DNA of 52,798 bases. Source: an uncultured candidate division Zixibacteria bacterium. Its GTDB lineage: Bacteria > Zixibacteria > MSB-5A5 > SM1-73. The DNA lies in assembly GCA_903908285.1 (NCBI GenBank), contig CAIVRH010000028.1, positions 1-52,798 of the forward strand, written 5' to 3'. Positions 26,205-34,353 of this stretch are shown piece after piece (position 1 is the stretch's first letter; the number at the start of each line of letters is the position of its first letter). Position numbers and translations under genes: made by a program. Below the pieces are notes generated by a model. That model was not told the DNA's origin and did no database searches. It was given only the letters and a program-made list of their open reading frames with translations.

Positions 26205-26303
26205 ATGCTTAGGTATTTCCTTCGCGGACGAATAGGCTGGTGGATATTGCACGTAGTTGCCATATTCTTTATGGTATGGCTGGGGCATTTTGTCCGCTTC
26301 TAA
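26205..26303 (+). CDS. 32-aa single-helix membrane microprotein
   Basis: Starts at ATG 26205, three bases after the upstream stop, with GGAGGT at ideal spacing. The product begins MLRYFLRGRIGWW and has one hydrophobic helix (ILHVVAIFFMVWL) between basic ends. A second copy at 26907-27005 has the same length and keeps the WWILHV and MxWL pattern with no indel. This shows the frame was under protein selection. The tight coupling suggests it is a small subunit of the four-helix membrane protein. Confidence 0.7.
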   Translation: MLRYFLRGRIGWWILHVVAIFFMVWLGHFVRF

Positions 26304-26337
26304 TATGCTCGGTGCGATTCTTTGTGGGGGCGAATCT

Positions 26338-26400
26338 GTAGGGGTGAATCTTTAGATTCACCCGTTTGAGATCATGTAGGGGCAATATTAAGATTCACCC
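26338..26400 (+). repeat. GTAG-headed hairpin repeat pair
   Basis: GTAG at 26338 is followed by the perfect palindrome gggtgaatct-tt-agattcaccc (26342-26363). A second GTAG unit (from 26376) ends with attcaccc. The same double arrangement occurs at 31201-31266, downstream of the deiminase gene. The 4-base head plus hairpin is the plan of REP elements. Confidence 0.75.
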
Positions 26401-26435
26401 GTCATATCTCTAATTTTTTAAACCGGAGTCATTTT

Positions 26436-26900
26436 ATGTTGTTTCAAAAGGAAATTCGCAAACCGATCTTGGCACTAATGCTTATATCCTTGGGCGGATG
26501 GATGCTTCATTTCCGGATTCATTCGATAACTGCCAATCCCTCCAATTTTCTCCCCTTTTTGATTGGACTGGTCAACATTGTCATCACCCCCATCCTGTTC
26601 AATCAAAGGAAAACCGTCATCGTGGCTTATCTGATAAACGGCATCGGGGTGATCATCGGCTCTGTCGCTATGGCGGTCTTGTCTCTTTACAATTTACCGG
26701 AACCGTTGACATTTACCAGCCTGATATTTAAAACTACGTTGGGGGATATTCTCATTCTCTTATCGAAGCTGTTCATCGGGCAGATGATTTTGTCGCATTA
26801 TTATCCGACCGGCTTGGGTCGTTTTTTCAACCCCGGATGGTGGGTAAGACATTTTTGCTACTTGAGTATCGTGTTTGCCATAGGACACTTTTTGTGGTAG
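26436..26900 (+). CDS. Four-helix membrane protein, copy 2
   Basis: 154-aa paralogue of the protein at 25734-26201. It aligns end to end without gaps in the core (QKEIRKPIL, LGGWMLHF, FLIGLVNxxITPxLFN, KLFIGQMxLSHxYPxGLGR, WWVRHFCYLSIVF). The two copies arose by tandem duplication of a two-gene unit. The microgene that followed this copy has decayed (26907-27005). The function is unknown. A terminator hairpin at 27017-27058 closes the unit. Confidence 0.8.
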   Translation: MLFQKEIRKPILALMLISLGGWMLHFRIHSITANPSNFLPFLIGLVNIVITPILFNQRKTVIVAYLINGIGVIIGSVAMAVLSLYNLPEPLTFTSLIFKTTLGDILILLSKLFIGQMILSHYYPTGLGRFFNPGWWVRHFCYLSIVFAIGHFLW

Positions 26901-26906
26901 TGAAGA

Positions 26907-27005
26907 AGGTTCAAGCATTTTATTCGCTGACGAATAGGCTGGTGGATTTTGCACGTGCATGCCATACTAGTAATGATATGGCTGAGTCAATTAATGCGCT
27001 TCCGA
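26907..27005 (+). pseudogene. Decayed second copy of the membrane microgene
   Basis: Aligned base for base with 26205-26303, the start ATG has become AGG, the eighth codon GGA has become TGA, and the stop TAA has become CGA. The central RIGWWILHV and MIWL codons still match. There is no length change. The loss of start, a nonsense codon and stop loss together make this a relic rather than a gene. Confidence 0.75.
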
Positions 27006-27016
27006 ATATTATATAC

Positions 27017-27058
27017 AAAACCGGATCAGGATATCTATTTCCCGATCCGGTTTTAATA
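27017..27058 (+). terminator. Intrinsic terminator after the duplicated membrane-protein unit
   Basis: AAAACCGGATC (27017-27027) and GATCCGGTTTT (27044-27054) form an 11-bp stem followed by T-rich ttttaataaat. It is a likely factor-independent terminator for the plus-strand genes. The minus strand also ends in a T-run, so it may serve both directions. Confidence 0.75.
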
Positions 27059-27183
27059 AATCTCTCTGATGGGCAAGGATTAAACGGATGAAAGCATCTT
27101 TATCAGTTTAATCCGCTCAATCCGTTGACCGCTTGGGTCGGATGAATTTGACCGTTACCGAGTATTTTAGCGGTGGACTGCGC

Positions 27184-27203
27184 CCAGACGGGCGTCCGTC
27201 TGG
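27184..27203. repeat. CCAGACGG/CCGTCTGG hairpin
   Basis: CCAGACGG, a 4-base loop and CCGTCTGG form a perfect 8-bp stem at the 3' side of the minus-strand secreted-protein gene. A related CCCAGACG/CGTCTGGG hairpin lies at 52460-52487, so this appears to be a dispersed palindrome. Confidence 0.6.
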
Positions 27204-27224
27204 ACGGACTATGGACGGCGGTCG

Positions 27225-28805
27225 TCATTTCACCACCACCATTTTCTTGGATTCGGAGAATTCTCCCGCTTCTATTCGGTAGAAATAAATCCCGCTGGCA
27301 ACGTTTTGCCCCTGTTCATCCTTTCCGTCCCATTTAATCTCGTAGGCATCTTTTTCCTGCCGTTGATTTACCAATATTTGTACCCTTTCCCCCAGAAGAT
27401 TGAAAACAGACAGCTTGACCCTGCAATCCCGAGGAAGGGCATATCTGATCACCGTCTCCTGATTAAAAGGATTGGGATGATTCTGAAAAAGGACAGGATT
27501 TTCAGGCGAAATCGGGATAGCCTCCTCCCACTCCACGTGCGCGATCCCGGTGGAAACGCATTTGCCGTAGAACTTCTTGGCTTGGAATTCTTCCTCCTGA
27601 AATTCTATTTCCCCTTCAAACGGGGAATAGCAGTTCCTGAAGGAGAAATTCCGGGGGATGTTGAATTTCACACTGGAGTATTCTTGAGGTGCAGTTACCA
27701 GAATGAAATCACAGCTTTTCTCGGTTTGAGCTCCCTCGATTTCCACAGTCAGCTTGGCCCGGTCACATTTCGATACATATCCGTAGGAGGAATCCATCAA
27801 CTGGGGGATCAGAATGTAAAAGCCCTTTTGTCCATCCAAAACGGACCGCTCCACCTTCAAAAAACTGATATTATGCCACCTGGTCGTGTCGGCAGCATTG
27901 TAGTCATAATAATACAAACCGGCAGCGTCCAACTCCACTACGGCATTGGTCTGGTCGTTGGGAAACCAGGCATAAAATGGTGCATAACGTGAGGCCGCTT
28001 CGACGTCCAATTCTATAGTTCCGTTAAGGCAGTAATTGAATATGCTTTCATCCTTTTCCGTAAATTCAACCGCTATCGATTCCTTTTTGATCAGATTGGG
28101 AAGGTTCTGCCAATGTTCCGGTGTTACGTCGAAATACGTCTTTTCCGTTATGGTATCCGTTTTTCCGAAATCCGAAAAAGTTATCATCAGATCGAGATAT
28201 CGGGTATTATAATAATATCCCGGATGGTAGACGATATGAGTCCCTTCACCCACGACAGTCCAGTCAGCCGAGCTGTACCACCTTTGTTGAAGCTCGATCT
28301 TCCGGTTGCAGACGATGTCAAAACATGCGTTGGTATCAATTATTAATCCATAAGTATAATCATGCCTGGCCGTTCTTTTGGTGCTATTATAAATGATTTT
28401 ACCGACATCCTGATTCGGATATTCGAATTCATATTCAAAGCTGATCTCCATGGTGTCTTCAATGCTCACCTGGCTCAAATAATCCAGTTTTAGTCCGGAT
28501 TCGGAAACGCTGTCCTTTATGCCCCAGGAAGGGTTGATGACGAAAAAAGAGCCATCTTTGAGCTGACCGAACAGTGAGAGAGTGGTGAAAGTATAGAGAT
28601 AGTCATCACTGAGCAGCTTTCTCAGCTTCATTTCGATTCTCTTATGAACGATGACATTGGTGTCTTCAACCTGGATATTAATATAGCTGTTGTTCTCAAC
28701 TATCTCACCCCAATCTGCATAATCGATATCGGCTTTGCTCTCCGGCACCCCGATCGTCGAAAGAAGCAAAAGAACAAAGCACAGAAACTTTAATCTTATT
28801 TTCAT
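27225..28805 (-). CDS. Secreted protein with FlgD-like C-terminal sorting domain, otherwise unknown
   Basis: 526 aa. MKIRLKFLCFVLLLLSTIGVP is a signal peptide. The body (about 25-440) is beta-rich with many aromatic and acidic residues and matches no family that I know. The last 80 residues carry FQNHPNPFNQETVIRYALP, LSVFNLLGERVQIL, WDGKDEQGQNVASGIYFYRI and a basic tail MVVVK. This is the same C-terminal type as the protein at 2320-3999. It is probably exported to the surface by a type-IX-like or related route. A GGAGG-type site precedes the ATG. Confidence 0.8.
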   Translation of the reverse strand: MKIRLKFLCFVLLLLSTIGVPESKADIDYADWGEIVENNSYINIQVEDTNVIVHKRIEMKLRKLLSDDYLYTFTTLSLFGQLKDGSFFVINPSWGIKDSVSESGLKLDYLSQVSIEDTMEISFEYEFEYPNQDVGKIIYNSTKRTARHDYTYGLIIDTNACFDIVCNRKIELQQRWYSSADWTVVGEGTHIVYHPGYYYNTRYLDLMITFSDFGKTDTITEKTYFDVTPEHWQNLPNLIKKESIAVEFTEKDESIFNYCLNGTIELDVEAASRYAPFYAWFPNDQTNAVVELDAAGLYYYDYNAADTTRWHNISFLKVERSVLDGQKGFYILIPQLMDSSYGYVSKCDRAKLTVEIEGAQTEKSCDFILVTAPQEYSSVKFNIPRNFSFRNCYSPFEGEIEFQEEEFQAKKFYGKCVSTGIAHVEWEEAIPISPENPVLFQNHPNPFNQETVIRYALPRDCRVKLSVFNLLGERVQILVNQRQEKDAYEIKWDGKDEQGQNVASGIYFYRIEAGEFSESKKMVVVK

Positions 28806-29299
28806 GTTAACCTCCTTTCCTGGAAATGAAAAACCACTTTTAAGCTCATCCCTAACTCCATTTAGAGCCTAAACCATTATTGCGGTGATCAAGCATCAGA
28901 TGTCCTGTACGTTTTTTATACATTGCAACTATCATGCCCGATTATGATTGCATATATCCAGGGATATGCCTGATCCTAAGTTATAATTATTCAACGAGAT
29001 ATATCGCCGGATCCGGAGTCGGTGCAATCAAAAACTAAATCCATCCTATCGGAATCGTAATATTTTGCGGATTCAGAATAACAGTCTTCCACTATGATAG
29101 TTTCAATTCGCTATTCTTGAACAGATTAGCAAACTCGCAGGAATTGACGAATCGCATAAGACCGGAAACAGCCATTCTTGAAGCCAAGCTCATTTCTCCT
29201 TGTAAAAAACCTCTTTGGGCTTATATTAGTTTATAGATAACATAGTTTCCCGGCAGGTAATAGGACTGGGTTTTCCGGATGATCCTTTTTGGAGGTATT
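28806..29299. other. Divergent intergenic region, about 490 bp
   Basis: No gene or repeat is seen between the minus-strand secreted protein and the plus-strand deiminase. ttgtaa at about 29197 and tatatt about 16 bases further on could be a weak promoter for the plus-strand gene. The region otherwise shows nothing that I can name. Confidence 0.5.
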
Positions 29300-31204
29300 A
29301 TGAAAATATCCGTAAAAGTTTTGGTTTGGCTGGGTTTGATCCTTTTTATGACCGCTTGGGTTCAAGCCTATAATAAGGTGGATATGAATCGGGCGCCGGA
29401 CCCGGATGAAAAAGTCCAGGCATCCCAAAAATCAAACTCCCTGCCCATCGAGCTTACTCCGGAGGAGATGACCCGTTTAAACGAAATCGGGATTGGCTTC
29501 CGGAAAACCGCTCCTCCTTTGGGACCGCCCCGGAATCCGGCGGAATGGGAACCCATGACCGGTGGTTTGATCAGGTGGCCCCTGGGAATTCCCTATCCCA
29601 TAATCAAGGAGATATCGGAGGATATGGAAGTCTGGACTATTTTAGCCAATTCCTCCGAACAGACTCAAGCCACCACCGCTTACCAAAATAATGGAGTGAA
29701 TATGTCGAACGTTCATTTCATAATCGCCCGCACCAACAGCTACTGGACCCGGGATTATGGTCCCTGGTTTATCTTCGACGGGAACAGAAATCAGGGGATC
29801 GTAGACCATATCTACAATCGCCCCCGCCCTCAAGATGACTCCATTCCCATGGTCATCGGCAGTCTTTGGGGCATCCCGGTCTATGGAATGGATTTGATTA
29901 CCACCGGCGGCAATCACATGTCGGACGGATTAGGCACATCCATGTCCACTGATTTAGTCTACGATGAAAATCCGGACAAGACCCAGGCGCAGGTAGACTC
30001 GATCATGAAGGCGTATTTGGGAAACGATTATCTGGTGATGGACGATGTCGAATCGAGCGGGATACATCACATCGACTGCTGGGCAAAACTGCTTAATCCC
30101 ACTACCATCCTGGTGAAAAGCGTCTCCTCCAGCACCCCCAGCTATGCAGCTTTGAACCAGAGGGCGGCATTTCTTGCCACCCAAATCAGTGCCTGGGGTA
30201 GACCTTATAACGTGGTACGGGTCTTTTGCCCTACCAACGCGGCTTACACCAATTCCATAATATTGAATAACAAAGTGCTCGTTCCCATCATCAACAGCCC
30301 GTATGATACCGCCGCCCTTCGGGTTTACCGGGAGGCTATGCCGGGTTACGAGGTTTTGGGATTTACCGGCTCCTGGCTGGCTGACGATGCCATCCACTGC
30401 CGAATCATGGGAATAACCGACCGGTATATGTTATCCCTCGACCATATTCCGCTTTATGACACTCTTTCTTGGGATCAGAATTATTTTATTTCGGTGAAGA
30501 TCACAGATCACAGCAAAACGGGTCTGATTCCCGAATCGCTGTTAGTATACTACAAGATCAATTCAGAACCGTTCGATACCGTCCATTTACAGCCCACGGT
30601 TAAGGCGGATTCCTTCTATACTTACCTCCCCTCCCAGCTGCCGGGGTCCAAGATCTCCTATTTCATTAAAGCTGCGGACAACTCCGGAAGGGTGGAAACC
30701 CATCCCCCCATCGGTGCGCCCGGCGCTCATGTTTTCTACACCGCAGGTAATACTCCCCCCCAGATCGTCTCGGCAGATTCGTTTATCTGCGCCGGTGGTG
30801 ATACCTTCCGCTATTACCCGGAGATCTACGACCCGGACGATTCCGTTCACACCATCACCTATCTGGAATTCCCCTCCTGGTGTCTGGTGCAGAATGATTC
30901 GCTTTGGGGAGAGGTTCCGGATACCGCATCTTTGGAAAGCTTCACCGTGATCGCAGCCGATCCATTCCACGCCGATACGCAAACCGTCAGCCTGTGCACC
31001 TACAAATGCGGAGATGTCAATCGAGATCTAACCATCGATATAGGCGATGTAGTTTATTTAACAAACTACCTTTACAAAAGCGGATCTGCTCCCTGGCCCA
31101 TCGAATCGGGAGATTGCAATAAAGATAGCAATGTAGACGTGGGGGATGTGGTTTACCTGATAAATTATCTGTTTAAATTCGGCTCGCCCCCCTGCCAGAT
31201 GTAG
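29300..31204 (+). CDS. Secreted agmatine/peptidyl-arginine deiminase-family protein with dockerin tail
   Basis: 634 aa. A signal peptide (MKISVKVLVWLGLILFMTAW) is followed by a Porphyromonas-type guanidino-deiminase domain. The catalytic set is readable: D152 in RDYGPW, H257 and D259 in HHIDCW, and C367 in AIHCRIMGI. A beta domain and then two dockerin-type repeats (CGDVNRDLTIDIGDVVYL and GDCNKDSNVDVGDVVYL) end the protein. Hydrolysis of agmatine or protein arginine to a citrulline-type product plus ammonia is expected. Proximity to arginine decarboxylase and agmatinase favours agmatine, but the export signal favours an extracellular or protein substrate. The start is set by GGAGGT before the ATG at 29300. 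Its TAG stop lies in a REP-like GTAG head. Confidence 0.85.
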   Translation: MKISVKVLVWLGLILFMTAWVQAYNKVDMNRAPDPDEKVQASQKSNSLPIELTPEEMTRLNEIGIGFRKTAPPLGPPRNPAEWEPMTGGLIRWPLGIPYPIIKEISEDMEVWTILANSSEQTQATTAYQNNGVNMSNVHFIIARTNSYWTRDYGPWFIFDGNRNQGIVDHIYNRPRPQDDSIPMVIGSLWGIPVYGMDLITTGGNHMSDGLGTSMSTDLVYDENPDKTQAQVDSIMKAYLGNDYLVMDDVESSGIHHIDCWAKLLNPTTILVKSVSSSTPSYAALNQRAAFLATQISAWGRPYNVVRVFCPTNAAYTNSIILNNKVLVPIINSPYDTAALRVYREAMPGYEVLGFTGSWLADDAIHCRIMGITDRYMLSLDHIPLYDTLSWDQNYFISVKITDHSKTGLIPESLLVYYKINSEPFDTVHLQPTVKADSFYTYLPSQLPGSKISYFIKAADNSGRVETHPPIGAPGAHVFYTAGNTPPQIVSADSFICAGGDTFRYYPEIYDPDDSVHTITYLEFPSWCLVQNDSLWGEVPDTASLESFTVIAADPFHADTQTVSLCTYKCGDVNRDLTIDIGDVVYLTNYLYKSGSAPWPIESGDCNKDSNVDVGDVVYLINYLFKFGSPPCQM

Positions 31205-31266
31205 GGGTGAATCTTTAGATTCACCCGTTTGAGATTATGTAGGGGCGTATTGCAATACGCCCCTAC
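31201..31266 (+). repeat. GTAG-headed hairpin repeat pair
   Basis: GTAG with gggtgaatct-tt-agattcaccc (31205-31226), then a second GTAG unit, gtaggggcgtattgc, closed by the matching arm gcaatacgcccctac (31239-31266). The first unit is nearly identical to 26338-26363. The head supplies the stop codon of the preceding gene. Confidence 0.75.
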
Positions 31267-31428
31267 GAATCCCTACCAATCCGCACCTCAAATCCTCAAA
31301 TCTCCCTTCACCCCCCCCTTCTATAAAAATTTATCATTTAATTATTGCTTTTTGAATTATTATTATTTATTTTCTTCAAACTAAATTTCGAGTCGGTCAT
31401 ACTTTTTTTGAGCAAAGGAGAAAAAAAG

Positions 31429-31980
31429 ATGGCAATAATGCCGAAAAAAGTTTTTTTGACAAAAGGGGTGGGAAAACACAAAGAGCAGCTCTCCAGTTTC
31501 GAACTGGCTTTAAGAAACGCCAAGATCGCCAGTTTCAATCTGGTTCGGGTTTCCAGCATCTTTCCCCCGGGATGCAAGCTGATCCCGCCCAAGATCGGGC
31601 TTAAGTATTTTCAGCATGGCCAGGTGGTCTTCACCGTGATGAGCAACAGCGCCACCAACGAACCCAACCGCCTGGTCTCCGCATCGGTGGGCATTGCCAT
31701 TCCCAATGACCGGACCAAATACGGGTATCTGGCGGAACATAATGCGTTTGGCGAAACCGAAAGGAAGGCGGGAGACTATGCCGAGGATCTGGCTGCCATC
31801 ATGCTGGCCTCCACCCTGGGGATCGATTTCAACATCGACACCAGTTATGACGAGCGAAAGGAAATTTGGAAGATCTCCGGTGAGATCGTCCGCACCATGA
31901 ACTGCACCCAGTCGGCGGAGGGGGATAAGAACGGTTTGTGGACCTCGGTGGTGGCTGCAGCCATCTTCATAACCGAATGA
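31429..31980 (+). CDS. Pyruvoyl-dependent arginine decarboxylase
   Basis: Decarboxylates arginine to agmatine using a covalently bound pyruvoyl group. The proenzyme cuts itself inside VSSIFPPG (S42-S43), the second serine becoming the pyruvoyl. It is 183 aa, the usual size for the archaeal/bacterial PvlArgDC family. GYLAEHNAFGET and the C-terminal SVVAAAIFI strand are conserved. The start at 31429 follows AAAGGAG; upstream codons in the open frame are AT-rich and unlikely. agmatinase follows 124 bp downstream. Confidence 0.93.
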   Translation: MAIMPKKVFLTKGVGKHKEQLSSFELALRNAKIASFNLVRVSSIFPPGCKLIPPKIGLKYFQHGQVVFTVMSNSATNEPNRLVSASVGIAIPNDRTKYGYLAEHNAFGETERKAGDYAEDLAAIMLASTLGIDFNIDTSYDERKEIWKISGEIVRTMNCTQSAEGDKNGLWTSVVAAAIFITE

Positions 31981-32104
31981 AAAGGAAGATGGAAAAAGGA
32001 AAATTAAAACGGATGATTGATGATGGATGACGAATGACGAATAAAATCTAATCATGACAAAATAAAAGAAGGAAATTTAGAATCAACCTTTAAAATTTTA
32101 AATT

Positions 32105-33010
32105 TTGAATCTTAAATCTACTGACCATAATTTTTTGGGCATCCCGTCCGAGTTTTCGGAATTTGAAAAATCGGAATTCGTGATACTTCCGGTTCCTTTC
32201 GAGCAGACCACCACCTATCAGACGGGAACCAAACATGGCCCCCGGGCAATCATCGACGCCTCCCACGAGGTGGAGACTTTTGACGAGGAACTGAAATTCG
32301 AAACTTTTAAGGCGGGCATCTGCACTTTAAATCCGGTGGAAATCAGCTCCGCCGGAGCTCAAGTCGTGCTGGATCGAATATATGAAACCACCCGGGAGTT
32401 AATCAGCCAGGGGAAAAAACCCATAATGATCGGGGGGGAACATACCGTCAGCATCGGGGCGGTCAGGGCATATAAGGAAAAATATCCCGATCTCTCGGTT
32501 TTGCAGCTGGATGCCCACGCGGATTTGAGGGACAGCTACCAGGAGAACAAGTTCAGCCATGCCTGCGTGATGCGCCGGATCGTGGAGTTGAGCCATTTCG
32601 TCGGAGTGGGGATAAGGAACTTGAGCGAGGAGGAATTCAAATTTATCCGGAAGAACCAGACCGACATATTTTGGGCTCAAGATATCCGGAACCATGACCG
32701 ATCCGATGGATATGAAGCCGGATGGAAAGAGGAGGTTATAGAAAAACTCAAGCCGGATGTTTATCTGACCTTCGATTTGGACGTTTTGGATCCTTCCATC
32801 ATGCCCGCAGTGGGCACACCCGAACCGGGCGGGCTTCTGTGGTATGAGACTCTGGATTTTTTAAGAGAGCTGATTGATAAAAAGAATGTGGTCGGTTTCG
32901 ACGTGGTGGAGCTTTGCCCCATACCCGGCATGGTCGCGCCCGATTTTCTGGCGGCGAAGCTACTTTACAAAATCATAGGCTACATGGCGCGTAAGAAATC
33001 AGTTGTTTGA
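32105..33010 (+). CDS. speB: Agmatinase
   Basis: Hydrolyses agmatine to putrescine and urea. It is a ureohydrolase-fold, dinuclear manganese enzyme of 301 aa. Metal ligands are visible in GGEHTVS (H113), LDAHADLRD (D136, H138, D140) and FDLDVLDPS (D224, D226). The start is most likely the TTG at 32105; the first internal methionine is at about residue 108, well past conserved sequence, and no strong ribosome binding site is seen. With the decarboxylase immediately upstream it completes arginine to putrescine. Confidence 0.92.
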   Translation: MNLKSTDHNFLGIPSEFSEFEKSEFVILPVPFEQTTTYQTGTKHGPRAIIDASHEVETFDEELKFETFKAGICTLNPVEISSAGAQVVLDRIYETTRELISQGKKPIMIGGEHTVSIGAVRAYKEKYPDLSVLQLDAHADLRDSYQENKFSHACVMRRIVELSHFVGVGIRNLSEEEFKFIRKNQTDIFWAQDIRNHDRSDGYEAGWKEEVIEKLKPDVYLTFDLDVLDPSIMPAVGTPEPGGLLWYETLDFLRELIDKKNVVGFDVVELCPIPGMVAPDFLAAKLLYKIIGYMARKKSVV

Positions 33011-33226
33011 AAACACTCATTGCAAAGAGCAAATTGCAGAATGAAAAGTGCAAGATTAACCTATCGAGCCACAGACCAATGCAAAATCCGAAAAGAAAAA
33101 TCCAAAACTGCAATTTTAAATTGATTAAAAGAATTTGTTTAAATCGGGTCGTTTTTGATAATAAATTTGCATTTTGCAATCTGCAATCTGCATTTTGTAT
33201 TACTAATTTCTAATTCAGCGTAGCGC

Positions 33227-33961
33227 ATGTACTGGTGGCAGAAGTTTTTCGATAATCATTATCTCAAGGTCCACAAAGATCTGGAGAATCAATCCACCCA
33301 AGAGGTGGAGTCCATCGTCAAGATGATGGCGCTTGTGCCCAAAGCCAAAATTCTGGACCTATGCTGCGGTTACGGCAGGCATTCCATTGAGCTGGCCCAG
33401 CGGGGTTTTGAGGTTACCGGTTATGATCTCTCCGATTTCTTTTTGGAAAAAGCCCAAAAAGATTCTGCCACCCTGGGCTTAAAGATGGAATTCATTAAGG
33501 GGGACATGCGCAAGCTCCCCTTTGAAAACCGGTTCGATGCGGTGGTGAACCTGTTCACCTCGTTCGGATTTTTTGACCAGGAGAAGGACGATCTGAAGGT
33601 GCTTAAGGGAGTGTACCGGGCTTTAAAACCCAAGGGGCTTTTCCTTCTGGATTTAAAGAACCGGGAACACCTGATCAGAAATTTCCAGAGAAGAAGATGG
33701 CGTCCGGAAAAGGATTTCGTGATGCTGGAGGACAATTTCTTCGATCTGTTCACCTGCCGCTGGGAGAGCACCCGCACCCTCATTTTTGACAATGGCAAGA
33801 AAAAAGAATATTCTTTCTCGCTGCGGCTTTACACCTTCACCGAGATACTGGATCTGCTGAAAAAAGCCGGTTTTATGATGGAAGCGGTATATGGCGATTT
33901 CGCCTTCGATGAATATTCGTTAGACTCCCCCCGCCTGATTTTGATCTCCCGGAAAAAATAG
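33227..33961 (+). CDS. Class I SAM-dependent methyltransferase
   Basis: 244 aa. Motif I is ILDLCCGYGRHSIELA, the beta-2 acidic residue is in VTGYDLSDFFLEKA, motif II is FDAVVNLFTSFGFF, and LKPKGLFLLDLKN follows. The fold is typical of small-molecule methyltransferases and the substrate is unknown. It lies just downstream of agmatinase. The preceding gap (33011-33226) is AT-rich with reiterated gcaatctgcaatctgcattt phrases. It is probably not part of the polyamine operon. Confidence 0.85.
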   Translation: MYWWQKFFDNHYLKVHKDLENQSTQEVESIVKMMALVPKAKILDLCCGYGRHSIELAQRGFEVTGYDLSDFFLEKAQKDSATLGLKMEFIKGDMRKLPFENRFDAVVNLFTSFGFFDQEKDDLKVLKGVYRALKPKGLFLLDLKNREHLIRNFQRRRWRPEKDFVMLEDNFFDLFTCRWESTRTLIFDNGKKKEYSFSLRLYTFTEILDLLKKAGFMMEAVYGDFAFDEYSLDSPRLILISRKK

Positions 33962-34353
33962 AACCAAATCCTCATACCTCGTAATCTCTTGGTTGATCCT
34001 GTCGGTGGTTGGTTCTGCTTTGGTAACGGATACCCTGCCGGATACCAAACTTAAGGCACAAAGCATGAAATAAAACGGATCATACCGAAGGCATCCGTAA
34101 CGCACCAGAGAAGCAAGTGCTCCAATTTTGTTATATGACCAACGTATCGTTTAATTGTATAAGATTAGAGTCTGTGGTATAAGACCATTTATCGTCTGTC
34201 GGTTGAGGTTATGGTAAAGTATGGCAAGACACCTTTCGGTTTCGTCTTCTTTCTTTATCCGGTAAACGATGCTGATTTGTAGCGAGCATTTTGAACAAAA
34301 CCAAAATCTAGTAAACAACCTAATAAGAGTGAGACCACCATTTAAAGAACACG
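33962..34353. other. Gap upstream of mfd
   Basis: About 390 bp without a supported gene. A gagacca/tggtctc inverted repeat flanks the predicted mfd start (34331-34337 and 34364-34370). Nothing else is recognisable. Confidence 0.45.

Noticed and set aside
26205-27005. A GGA-to-TGA change in the second microgene could hint at UGA recoded as glycine.
   Set aside because: The same copy also lost its start and stop codons, and TGA serves as the ordinary terminator of other clear genes here (lptC, the EIIB gene, pyruvoyl arginine decarboxylase, speB). Decay explains it better.
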